Shown here piece after piece: positions 45,437 to 52,802 of a stretch of DNA of 64,000 nt; position 1 is the stretch's first letter, and each line of letters begins with the position of its first letter. The translations under genes and the position numbers were made by a program. The DNA is from a bacterium. GTDB lineage: Bacteria; Electryoneota; B3-LCP. The stretch lies in the NCBI GenBank assembly GCA_026394195.1, contig JAPKYS010000057.1, positions 1-64,000 of the forward strand, given 5' to 3'. The notes under the pieces were generated by a model. The model was not told the origin of the DNA. It worked only from the letters and a program-made list of their open reading frames with translations, and did no database searches.

Positions 45437-45520
45437 CGCCGTCATTCCCGCAAATCCGTCAGTAGACGGATGCGTCGGGAATGACGGCGTGTCTGATTCC
45501 GGACAAGCCGGAATGACACG
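45437..45520. repeat. Double-hairpin REP-like element
   Basis: CGCCGTCATTCCCG and CGGGAATGACGGCG enclose a nested CCGTC/GACGG hairpin. A second hairpin GTGTC..ATTCCGG / CCGGAAT..GACAC follows directly. The GTCATTCCCG word is a known REP-like signature in many genomes. Confidence 0.7.
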
Positions 45521-45650
45521 CATCAACATCGGAAATTACTTTCGAGAACTGGTATAAGGTTGAACTGAAATATAAGCAATTTTTTTTGGAATGTCAATAG
45601 CTTTCGGACAAATTAGTAACTTTTATTCAATCTGACAGGCCAAATATATG

Positions 45651-45680
45651 ACAAAAAAAACGGCGGACCACCCGCCGTTT
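45651..45680 (-). terminator. Terminator of sigma/thioredoxin operon
   Basis: A 9-bp stem AAACGGCGG / CCGCCGTTT with a 5-nt loop is followed on the minus strand by T8. It closes the operon 22 nt after the DUF1858 stop. Confidence 0.93.
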
Positions 45681-45702
45681 AAGTCGTCGCCGCCGTAAAA
45701 GG

Positions 45703-45918
45703 TTATTTTATTGCTGATACTGACTGGTTGATGGACTGATTCAAAGCCGAAAGGACTTCAGCGGCGTTGGTGATGTTTTTACGCTCCAAGGCTTCTCCCA
45801 CTGTGCCCCAGATCGGTTCCCCGCATTGGATGCAGATTACGCCGTATTTCATCATCACGGTTACTGTTTGCGGGTAGTCGCGGACCAGGTCCTCAACGTA
45901 AGTCGAACTCGTTATCAT
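45703..45918 (-). CDS. DUF1858 protein
   Basis: The start is the ATG at 45916-45918 (71 aa) with AAAAGG upstream. The DUF1858 core is YVEDLVRDYPQTVTVMMKYG followed by C29-x2-C32 (CIQCGEPIWGTV). Such proteins often accompany iron-sulfur or hybrid-cluster enzymes; the Cys pair may bind metal or act as a thiol switch. It overlaps the anti-sigma gene by 4 nt and ends the operon. Confidence 0.82.
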   Translation of the reverse strand: MITSSTYVEDLVRDYPQTVTVMMKYGVICIQCGEPIWGTVGEALERKNITNAAEVLSALNQSINQSVSAIK

Positions 45919-46169
45919 AGTTGCCTTTTTCCCGGCTGCACTTCGGGGAGATGCAGCCTCTTCCATAGCCGCTTTTCCACGTCACCCGGGATTTCCTTTA
46001 CCGGCAGGCAGCGATAGATATCGATGGTGCGCTTCAATGAATCGATTTGCAGGCTGCAATCGGGACAGTGATCGAGATGTTCGCGCAATTCCCGGCATAG
46101 GGGCGAAGATAAATCCTCACCCAGGGACTCGCAGAGTCGCTCTATAAATGGTTTGCAGTCCGGTTTCAC
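45915..46169 (-). CDS. Zinc-finger (ZAS) anti-sigma factor
   Basis: The 84-aa protein has the ZAS signature H31-x3-C35-x2-C38 (HLDHCPDC) within CRELREHLDHCPDCSLQI. In RsrA-like proteins these thiols hold zinc, and oxidation releases the sigma factor. No membrane helix is seen, so it is cytoplasmic. It overlaps the sigma gene by 4 nt upstream and the DUF1858 gene downstream. Confidence 0.85.
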   Translation of the reverse strand: MKPDCKPFIERLCESLGEDLSSPLCRELREHLDHCPDCSLQIDSLKRTIDIYRCLPVKEIPGDVEKRLWKRLHLPEVQPGKRQL

Positions 46170-46789
46170 GATGACGTCTCCTTTTTTTCAGGGGAGTCCT
46201 GGTGTTGTTCGATGAAATCAGCCAAGTGGTCTCGCAAAGCGTTGCGGCCGCGATGCAGAGCCGCCTTGACTGCGGGAACGGTGGTTTTCAGCGAGTCGGC
46301 AATTTCCTGCAGGGAAAGCCCCTCGATGTCTTTGAGTACGAAGGGGATGCGCCAGGAGTCGGGCAGGTTGGACATGGCGGTTTCCAGAGCGTTCTTGAAT
46401 TCTGCGTCCATCAGCAATTCCAGGGGATTGCGGTCCAGCGACCGCAGCATCCTGGCGTAACGTGATGCCTCGGACAGGTCAATGGATTCACTCCGGAAGC
46501 TGAAATCCCCCTTGCGCCGCCGGATAGCCATCAAGGCTTCATTGGCGGCAATGCGGTAGATCCAAGTTTTCAGAGCAGCGTCTCCCCGGAAGCGGTCCAA
46601 GTTCTCGAAGACCGAAAGAAAGGTCTCCTGCAAAACATTTTCCGCCTCATCGGCATTACCTGTCAGCTTCAGCGCCAGATTGTACACCAACTCCTGGTGG
46701 AGCAGTACAATCTGGGCTTTAGCTTGCTGGTCGCCCTTCAGCGCTTGGGCGACCAGTTCTTTGTCGGTAATTTCGAGGGTCATCCTCAC
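46166..46789 (-). CDS. ECF-type RNA polymerase sigma factor
   Basis: The GTG start at 46789 overlaps the thioredoxin stop (GTGA), giving 207 aa; an ATG 6 nt further is possible. Region 2 is ELVYNLALKLTGNADEAENVLQETFLSVFENLDRFRGDAALKTWIYRIAANEALM. Region 4 is LPDSWRIPFVLKDIEGLSLQEIADSLKTTVPAVKAALHRGR. It directs transcription of a stress regulon and is held in check by the neighbouring anti-sigma factor. Confidence 0.93.
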   Translation of the reverse strand: MRMTLEITDKELVAQALKGDQQAKAQIVLLHQELVYNLALKLTGNADEAENVLQETFLSVFENLDRFRGDAALKTWIYRIAANEALMAIRRRKGDFSFRSESIDLSEASRYARMLRSLDRNPLELLMDAEFKNALETAMSNLPDSWRIPFVLKDIEGLSLQEIADSLKTTVPAVKAALHRGRNALRDHLADFIEQHQDSPEKKETSS

Positions 46790-47121
46790 ACTTTATCGGT
46801 CAGGTGCGGTTTTAATGCATCTTCAAGCATATTGCGCGGCATGGCTCCCACCCACTGATCCACCAGTTGGCCGCCCTTGAAGAGCAGCAGAGTCGGTATA
46901 CCGGTGATCCCAAAGCGACCGGCAGTCATGGGGTTGTCATCCACGTTTAGTTTGCCTACGCGTAACTTGCCGTTGTAGTCGTTGGCGATGCCGGAGAGGA
47001 TCGGAGCGACCATGCGGCAGGGCATGCACCATTCCGCCCAGAAATCCACTAAAATCGGTTCAGCGCCCGCTTTTATGTGTTGATCGAAGGTTTTGTCAGT
47101 CAAGGTTATTTCGTGTTCCAT
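46786..47121 (-). CDS. trxA: Thioredoxin
   Basis: The 111-aa protein has the thioredoxin fold with active site WCMPC (C32, C35) instead of the usual WCGPC. The central Met could alter redox potential. FGITGIPTLLLFKGG carries the cis-proline. It lies 1 nt after the small selenoprotein-like frame and overlaps the sigma factor gene. Confidence 0.93.
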   Translation of the reverse strand: MEHEITLTDKTFDQHIKAGAEPILVDFWAEWCMPCRMVAPILSGIANDYNGKLRVGKLNVDDNPMTAGRFGITGIPTLLLFKGGQLVDQWVGAMPRNMLEDALKPHLTDKV

Positions 47122-47122
47122 T

Positions 47123-47305
47123 TCACTTTCCTATGGTTTTACTCTTTACGTCCTGTTGAGTTTCAACTGTTGTTGTCTTGGTTCCAGCCCGATCCTCGGG
47201 CGTGCAGGCTCCGCTCATTCACGTGGAGACGCCTGCTTTGGGCAGCACCCACTTCATCAGTACGAACCAGCCGACCAAGATGATCATGAAGATCAGGGTA
47301 TCCAT
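47123..47305 (-). CDS. Candidate small membrane selenoprotein (in-frame TGA as Sec)
   Basis: An ATG at 47303-47305 has AGGA 7 nt upstream. The first 28 codons encode one membrane helix (TLIFMIILVGWFVLMKWVL) then PKAGVST. Codon 29 is TGA (47219-47221). The frame continues MSGACTPEDRAGTKTT...TIGK and stops at TGA 47123-47125, one base before the thioredoxin ATG. Without readthrough a 97-nt gap would be left in a tightly packed operon. 23 nt after the TGA, GCCCGA and TCGGGC form a 6-bp hairpin with loop GGA, matching the bacterial SECIS rules I recall (G in the loop, 16-37 nt spacing). Sec29 and Cys34 could be a redox pair. If the TGA is a stop, a 28-residue peptide is made. Confidence 0.7.
47179..47218 (-). 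promoter_or_regulatory. Putative bacterial SECIS hairpin
   Basis: Read on the minus strand directly after the TGA: 17 nt, then GCCCGA-GGA-TCGGGC. The apical loop starts with two G and lies 23 nt from the TGA. It is within the coding frame, as bacterial SECIS elements are. Confidence 0.6.
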
Positions 47306-47342
47306 TTTTTTCCTAATTTTAGGTTGCCTATCGCTCATGACG

Positions 47343-47372
47343 TTATACGGTATAAGAGCACCGTCCGTTACG
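47343..47372 (-). promoter_or_regulatory. ECF-like promoter of the selenoprotein-thioredoxin operon
   Basis: On the minus strand CGTAAC (47372-47367), a 17-nt spacer, then CGTATAA (47349-47343), 38 nt before the first ATG. AAC and CGT motifs are the hallmark of ECF promoters. A palindrome TTATAC-G-GTATAA overlaps the -10. Suggests autoregulation by the operon's own sigma factor. Confidence 0.45.
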
Positions 47373-47546
47373 CTTTAAGTATTTTTCGATTTCAACTAAT
47401 TAGATGCAGGGATAGGAAAAAGGATTCAGGAGAGAGTAAGTCGAGAGTATTTACGATGGGTAAGTATGCGGCAGCGGCGAGTTCTATATTTTCGCTCCGG
47501 ATCAAGGAATGGCACACCAACTTAACCACCCTCCCCGGTTACGACA

Positions 47547-47581
47547 GATTCTGGATTCTGGATTCTATATTCTGGATTCTA
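47547..47581. repeat. Heptamer stutter tract T7
   Basis: 7-nt units GATTCTG, GATTCTG, GATTCTA, TATTCTG, GATTCTA. It runs into the 3' end of the minus-strand gene at 47565 and supplies its final codons and stop. Confidence 0.85.
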
Positions 47582-48515
47582 TCTTAATCCCCATCGCCAG
47601 AAGCGGGATCATGATTTCGTGGTGACCGGTGATGCTGTACCCCCTGCCGCCTTCCAGCGTGGGGCGCTGCACGACGTTGACTCGGGGGCGGTAGTGCTGA
47701 ATCATGTCGAAATTTGCCGTGGTGAAGTTTCTGCAGGAGTAGCCCAGGTTGCGCGCGACAGTCAGGGCTTTTAGGAATACTTCCGGCATCACCACCGCTG
47801 AACCGAAGTTCACCACTACCCCGCCGTTGCCGATTCCTGCTACCTGTTGTGCGAAAATGCGGAAATCCCGGTAGGAAAGCTCGCCGATGGCGGCTCCATC
47901 GGCGGATGGCTGTTGGTGGATGACGTCCGTCCCAATGGCGACATGGACCGTGGTTGGGATCTTCAGCCGGTAAGCCTGCGCCAGCAGGCTGATCTCACCT
48001 TTTGGGGCCTGGTCGACTAAAAGCTCCCGCCCGATCACCTCGCCCAATCCCAGCTTCTCATCGCAGCCTTTGCGAATCGCTCCGTTGATGAACTCACCGG
48101 TCTCCCTGACCATGCCGAAAGTGCCGTCGGTTAAATTGGCGGCGACGTCTTCGGACGTCTGTCCAAAGCGCGCCAGCTCGACGTCGTGCACGATCCCGGC
48201 GCCGTTCATTGCCAGACAGGTAATCAGACCGGTTTCCATCAGGTCAATCAGCACCGGTGATAACCCAACCTTGATAACGTGAGCGCCTATCATGAAGATG
48301 ACCGGCTTAGCCTGCCGGCGAGCCGTGGCGATATCCCGCGCGAGCGCTTTGATATCGTCGGCAATCAGAATGTGGGGCAGGCTGTCCCACCATTCGCTAA
48401 ACGATGCGTCAGCGTTAACGGGTTTGGCGAGGAAGCTGCTCTGCACCTTGCTTTGACGTTGGTTGATGGAATATAGCCTGACTTTTTTGATATCGATCTC
48501 GGGGTAGCTTGACAT
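47565..48515 (-). CDS. Deoxyhypusine synthase-like protein
   Basis: The 316-aa protein has the deoxyhypusine synthase pattern: FMIGAHVIKVGLSPVLIDLMETGLITCLAMNGAGIVHDVELARFGQTSEDV, plus IPTTVHVAIGTDVIHQQP and NFTTANFDM. Bacterial homologues often act on other diamines or have unknown substrates. The last residues KIESRI are encoded by tract T7, so the natural C-terminus may have been replaced. It is the first gene upstream of the redox operon, with a 259-nt gap. Confidence 0.7.
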   Translation of the reverse strand: MSSYPEIDIKKVRLYSINQRQSKVQSSFLAKPVNADASFSEWWDSLPHILIADDIKALARDIATARRQAKPVIFMIGAHVIKVGLSPVLIDLMETGLITCLAMNGAGIVHDVELARFGQTSEDVAANLTDGTFGMVRETGEFINGAIRKGCDEKLGLGEVIGRELLVDQAPKGEISLLAQAYRLKIPTTVHVAIGTDVIHQQPSADGAAIGELSYRDFRIFAQQVAGIGNGGVVVNFGSAVVMPEVFLKALTVARNLGYSCRNFTTANFDMIQHYRPRVNVVQRPTLEGGRGYSITGHHEIMIPLLAMGIKIESRI

Positions 48516-48594
48516 GATGGGGTCTAGCCTTTGTGAATTGGGCTGTAAAAAAACGTGGTGTCGAGCTATACGCTTGACACCACCGATGTTGAAA

Positions 48595-49872
48595 TTACGT
48601 CTTCTGCTCCTTTTTCTTTGCCGCAGGGAAGAGGATGTTATTCAAGATCAGGCGATATCCCGGCGAGTTGGGATAGAGTTCCAACTGTGTGGCGGGATCG
48701 CCGACCTGGTGTCGGTAATCCTCGGGATCATGGCCGCCATAGAAGGTAAAAGTCCCCTTGCCGCAATCCCCATGTAGATACTTCACCTCATCCGCGCCCT
48801 GTACTTCCCCCATAATGATGACGCTTTTCTTGATCAGCGACTTTTTGAACGCCGTGGTCTGTCCCATGAAACCCTTGACCACGGACGTATGGTCCTGAGT
48901 CAGCATGGTGGGCACAGGATCGTACTTGGCGGAAAATTCAAAGAGAGTGAAATAATCGAGCAGATCGCCGCGCGGCGAAATTCCGGTACGTGGTGTGGTA
49001 TCGATGTCTGAAAATTCATAGACCATCGGGTCGGTGACCAGGGTGAAGTTTTCAAAGGCCAGACACTTGCCGTAGTCAAGTTTTTTCTGACAATTCGGAT
49101 CGACAGGCGTCCCGTCGAAAACGGCAGCGCAGACGTCAATCCCTTCTGACGCCAGGGCGATGTCGTAGCTGTCTGTCGCCGAACACATGGCGAACATGAA
49201 CCCGCCTTGTTCCATGTAATCCTTGATGGCTTGAGCCACAGCCTTCTTCTCTTCCTGCACGGTGGCATACCCTAATTTGTGCGCAATTTCTTCATAGAGC
49301 GCCACCTGATCCTGGTACCATTTGGCTCCCCGGTACAGCGCGTAAAATTTGCCGTACTGACCGGTGAAATCTTCGTGGTGCAGATGCAGCCAGTCGTATT
49401 GCACCAGTTTGCCGCCCAGAACCTCCTCATCGAAAATTTTGTCGTAGGGGATTTCAGCGTACTCCATGACCAGGGTAACGGCATCATCCCAGGGTTCGAA
49501 ATCCGGCGGAACGTACACGGCGATCTTGGGAGCTTTTTCCAAGAGGATACGATCCATATTGTTCTGTTCGATTTCACCGTAGATACCGGTCACCTGTCCT
49601 GCCGAATTGACTTCGTAGGTGACGCCTCGCAGACGGCAAACGCGTTCCAGAGCATCCACCGCCGGAATCAGGAAACTTCCTCCCCGATAGTTCAGCAACC
49701 ATTCGACATTCACGCCCTGTTGCAGAGTCCAGTAAGCCACACCATAGGCTTTTAAGTGATCCTTTTGGGTTAGATCCATCGGGATCAAAATACTCTGGGC
49801 TTCCGAAGTGCTGAACAGGCACAGGAGCGCCAGGGCGGCGATTTTCCAGCTTTTCCCGACTACGTTTTTCAT
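48595..49872 (-). CDS. Exported conserved protein ('asparagine synthetase B'-labelled family)
   Basis: The 425-aa protein has a signal peptide ending TSEAQ. LTQKDHLKAYGVAYWTLQQGVNVEWLLNYRGGSF and HLHHEDFTGQYGKFYA are conserved in FCB genomes, often labelled asparagine synthetase B although no such catalytic domain is visible. A GATase-like or Rossmann fold is possible (FMFAMCSATDSYDIALA). It overlaps the upstream eRF1-like gene by 4 nt. Function unknown. Confidence 0.6.
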   Translation of the reverse strand: MKNVVGKSWKIAALALLCLFSTSEAQSILIPMDLTQKDHLKAYGVAYWTLQQGVNVEWLLNYRGGSFLIPAVDALERVCRLRGVTYEVNSAGQVTGIYGEIEQNNMDRILLEKAPKIAVYVPPDFEPWDDAVTLVMEYAEIPYDKIFDEEVLGGKLVQYDWLHLHHEDFTGQYGKFYALYRGAKWYQDQVALYEEIAHKLGYATVQEEKKAVAQAIKDYMEQGGFMFAMCSATDSYDIALASEGIDVCAAVFDGTPVDPNCQKKLDYGKCLAFENFTLVTDPMVYEFSDIDTTPRTGISPRGDLLDYFTLFEFSAKYDPVPTMLTQDHTSVVKGFMGQTTAFKKSLIKKSVIIMGEVQGADEVKYLHGDCGKGTFTFYGGHDPEDYRHQVGDPATQLELYPNSPGYRLILNNILFPAAKKKEQKT

Positions 49873-51023
49873 ATATGGAATCGCAGGATCGCTCCGATGT
49901 GACCGTGTTCAGCCAACCCGGCCTGCGAGTGGACGTGCTCGATGATGCTGCCGGTTTTAATAGAGGACTCGATGACTTCATCGACCATGTCAGTTAGTTG
50001 AGACATCTCTTTTTTGCAGCCGGGGCAGGTTTCCAGCTTGACCCCGAAAAACCCACAATTGCGGCAGATCGATCCCTCGGTATGCCAGCCGTCCTCGACC
50101 AGCAGCATGTGCACGGCGCCCACCTGCAAGGCAGTCAGGACGTTATCCATACCCAGCACAGCCAATCCCCGCCCCAATGCAGTGTTCACCAGCTTTTTGA
50201 CCAGCAATTTCTCCGTCTTGGTTTCCACTTTGCGTTCGATCAGCGACACCTCTTCAAGAATCTTGGCAGTGCGGGTTTTGCCGGGTTCAGCTGAAAAACG
50301 TCCGGCGATATTCTCCTTCAGTGTTGGATGCAGGAAGTTTTCAAACTGCGCCAGCACCTGTTGCTGACCTCCCAGAACCAGGTATTCATAATGACGTCGG
50401 TGGAACTGATGGAACAGCACGTCCGCGGCATGGCGGAAATGCTTCTGCATCTCTTCCTCACTGTGCCGGGACTGACCACGATCGCCCGATCCGGGTCCAT
50501 CGACTGCCGCCGGCGATTTGGAGACCACAGGCGTTGCAGTGAAAGTCTGGTCGACTTTGATGATCTCCCCGATGTAAACGTCATAGAGCTCCGCCTGCGT
50601 TTTTCCCAACAGCAGAACGCCGAAGCGGTGATATTCGTCCAAAATCAGCGTCAGAGGTCGGATGTGCGCTGACTCTTCTATAAACAGGCTGGATGGTACT
50701 GGACGCGGCAGCTGGAAAACGCGCCACATTCCGGCTTCCTGACAGGCGAACACCGCCAGCCCGCGATAGGTTAATCCCGGAGCGAGTTCGTCACTTAGAT
50801 ATTTTTCTATTTTATCCAGATCGCTCTGGAGGCGGGTTCGAACCTCGATTTCGTACGATTCAGCCTCTATAATTTTGCGGCCTTCACGCACCAGATTCTT
50901 GGAAAACACCTTCTGTTGATCGTGTGAAACTCTTGATCCGTCTACGTTCAGATATAAACTTATGATGGGTTGTTTTGCAGATCGAAAATCGAGAAGATCT
51001 TCGACGTCAAGGTAGGTGATCAT
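49869..51023 (-). CDS. Bacterial eRF1-like (baeRF/VLRF1-type) protein
   Basis: The 384-aa protein has the three-domain plan of archaeo-eukaryotic release-factor relatives. A pelota-like C-terminal domain (LGMDNVLTALQVGAVHMLLVEDGW) is followed by a zinc ribbon with CRNC and CPGC. The middle region SRHSEEEMQKHFRHAAD replaces the classic GGQ loop, so peptide-release activity is uncertain; roles in ribosome rescue or hibernation are possible. It overlaps the exported protein gene downstream. Confidence 0.72.
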   Translation of the reverse strand: MITYLDVEDLLDFRSAKQPIISLYLNVDGSRVSHDQQKVFSKNLVREGRKIIEAESYEIEVRTRLQSDLDKIEKYLSDELAPGLTYRGLAVFACQEAGMWRVFQLPRPVPSSLFIEESAHIRPLTLILDEYHRFGVLLLGKTQAELYDVYIGEIIKVDQTFTATPVVSKSPAAVDGPGSGDRGQSRHSEEEMQKHFRHAADVLFHQFHRRHYEYLVLGGQQQVLAQFENFLHPTLKENIAGRFSAEPGKTRTAKILEEVSLIERKVETKTEKLLVKKLVNTALGRGLAVLGMDNVLTALQVGAVHMLLVEDGWHTEGSICRNCGFFGVKLETCPGCKKEMSQLTDMVDEVIESSIKTGSIIEHVHSQAGLAEHGHIGAILRFHI

Positions 51024-51152
51024 GCTTTTCTCCTGATAATGGACGGGTGGCGTTTATTTATACGAGGAGAGATACTTAACGGTTTCAGGTTATGACGCAA
51101 TTGAACACGCGAAACCTAACTTGGAACACTACAACGACCCACGAATCTGCAC

Positions 51153-51938
51153 TCAGATGGAGCGCCGATTTCCAGACCCAACTCCGCTGGTGGGAATCGG
51201 CTTGATCGGTCCTTCGGCGCGTCCTTCGATGAACTGCCGGACCACGGGATCGTCTGTGTTCTTGACCTGTTCCGGCGTTCCGTCGTAGATAATAAGCCCA
51301 CGGTGGAGCATCACGATGCGATCGGCGACTTTATAGGCTGAAGTCATGTCATGAGTAACCACGATGGACGTTACGTCCAACTCCTGGTTCAGCCGCATGA
51401 TCATCTCGTTGATAATGTCTGCCATGATGGGATCCAGACCGGTAGTGGGCTCATCGTAGAGGACATACTTGGGGTCCATCGCCAAGGCCCGAGCCAGTCC
51501 GACTCTCTTGCGCATGCCTCCGGACAATTCCGCCGGTTTCAGGTTCTCGATGCCGGGCAGACCCACCATGCGCAGTTTGGATTCAACAATTGCGGCAATT
51601 TCAGTTTCCGGCAAATCGGTATGCTCGTGGAGCCCGAGAGAAATATTTTCCGAGACGGTCATCGAATCGAATAGCGCCGCGCTTTGAAAGAGCACCCCAA
51701 ATTTGCGGCGAGTCTTGTAGATCTCCTGCTCGCTCATTTGAGTGAGATCCTCGCCATCGATAAGGATTTCGCCGGAATCGGGGTACAGCAGCCCGACCAA
51801 TTGCTTCAGCAGGACGCTCTTGCCACAGCCAGATCGCCCGATGATGACAATGCACTCGCCGGTCTGGATGGTCAAATTGACGCCCCGCAACACCGGATTG
51901 TCACCGAAATATTTTACAAGATTTTTAATTTCGATCAC
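51153..51938 (-). CDS. mlaF: ABC transporter ATP-binding protein, MlaF-like
   Basis: The GTG at 51938 is chosen as start (262 aa), 11 nt after the permease stop; longer starts overlap the permease. Walker A is GRSGCGKS, the signature LSGGMRKRVGLARALA, and Walker B YVLYDEPTTGLD. With the adjacent MlaE permease it should drive phospholipid movement between the membranes. No MlaD-type gene is in the window. Confidence 0.93.
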   Translation of the reverse strand: MIEIKNLVKYFGDNPVLRGVNLTIQTGECIVIIGRSGCGKSVLLKQLVGLLYPDSGEILIDGEDLTQMSEQEIYKTRRKFGVLFQSAALFDSMTVSENISLGLHEHTDLPETEIAAIVESKLRMVGLPGIENLKPAELSGGMRKRVGLARALAMDPKYVLYDEPTTGLDPIMADIINEMIMRLNQELDVTSIVVTHDMTSAYKVADRIVMLHRGLIIYDGTPEQVKNTDDPVVRQFIEGRAEGPIKPIPTSGVGSGNRRSI

Positions 51939-51949
51939 TGGGAAACTCT

Positions 51950-52720
51950 TTAGAAGAAGACCGTCGCCAGGATGTAGTCGAATACCAGAATCAGAATAGC
52001 CGAAAGTACGAACGAGCGGATGGTGGCTTTGCCGACGCCTTCCGCTCCACCGGAAGTATTGAAACCGATATAACATCCGATCAAGCAAATGATGGCTCCG
52101 AAGACAACCGACTTGAACAATCCCGCAAAGACGTCATATGGGTTAAAACGCGGCTGTATTTCACTAAAAAAAATAGCGCTGGGAATTCCCAGCAGCACGT
52201 TTGCCACCAGCCAGGCTCCAGCAATGGCGATTACATCTGAAAAGATCGCCAGAATGGGCATCATGATGATACCGGCATAAAAGCGTGGCACCGCCAGATA
52301 ACGAACTGAATTGATCGCCAGGGATTCCAGCGCATCGATCTGTTCGGTGACCTTCATCGTCCCCAATTCGGCGGCGATGGAAGCGCCCACACGCCCGGCT
52401 AACATCAGCGCAGTCAAGACCGGTCCCAGTTCGATGATGACCGCCTTGTAGGTTGCCAGACCGAGGAAGCGGATGGGGACGTAATTCTGAATCTGGTAGT
52501 TGGTTTGCCAAGCTGAAACTGCGCCGGTGAAAGTACCGACCAAAAGGACGATGGGAAGGGAGTTGAAACCGATGACGATGAGTTGGTCCAGCAGCAATTG
52601 CCGATCCCGATAGATGCCTTTGTAACCGGCGAGGATCTTTCCCAGGAGGATAAAGATCTCTCCAGCTTCGGTAAAGAAGCGGATGACGGCTCGACCTAAA
52701 TTGGCGATCAGGAAGGACAT
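51950..52720 (-). CDS. mlaE: ABC transporter permease, MlaE-like
   Basis: The 256-aa protein has the MlaE family layout: about five membrane helices, ELGPVLTALMLAGRVGASIAAELGTMKVTEQIDALESL and YVLATVFF-type C-terminus. It is upstream of and coupled to mlaF. It forms the inner-membrane channel of the lipid transporter. Confidence 0.93.
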   Translation of the reverse strand: MSFLIANLGRAVIRFFTEAGEIFILLGKILAGYKGIYRDRQLLLDQLIVIGFNSLPIVLLVGTFTGAVSAWQTNYQIQNYVPIRFLGLATYKAVIIELGPVLTALMLAGRVGASIAAELGTMKVTEQIDALESLAINSVRYLAVPRFYAGIIMMPILAIFSDVIAIAGAWLVANVLLGIPSAIFFSEIQPRFNPYDVFAGLFKSVVFGAIICLIGCYIGFNTSGGAEGVGKATIRSFVLSAILILVFDYILATVFF

Positions 52721-52802
52721 ATATTTATTTTAACAACGCATTAGAATCTGAAGGCACGCGTCGGCAAGCTCCACACCTGGGGTGACGGTAAACAATCGAA
52801 CG

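Larger units (their letters stand above)
45147..45702. other. 556-nt intergenic region
   Basis: Holds the leader of the sialidase-like gene, a double-hairpin REP-like element (45437-45520) and a terminator for the sigma operon. No gene was recognised. Confidence 0.6.

Noticed and set aside
47077..47587. Plus-strand frames opposite the redox operon
   Set aside because: They are shadows of the minus-strand thioredoxin and small Sec frame and show no family features.
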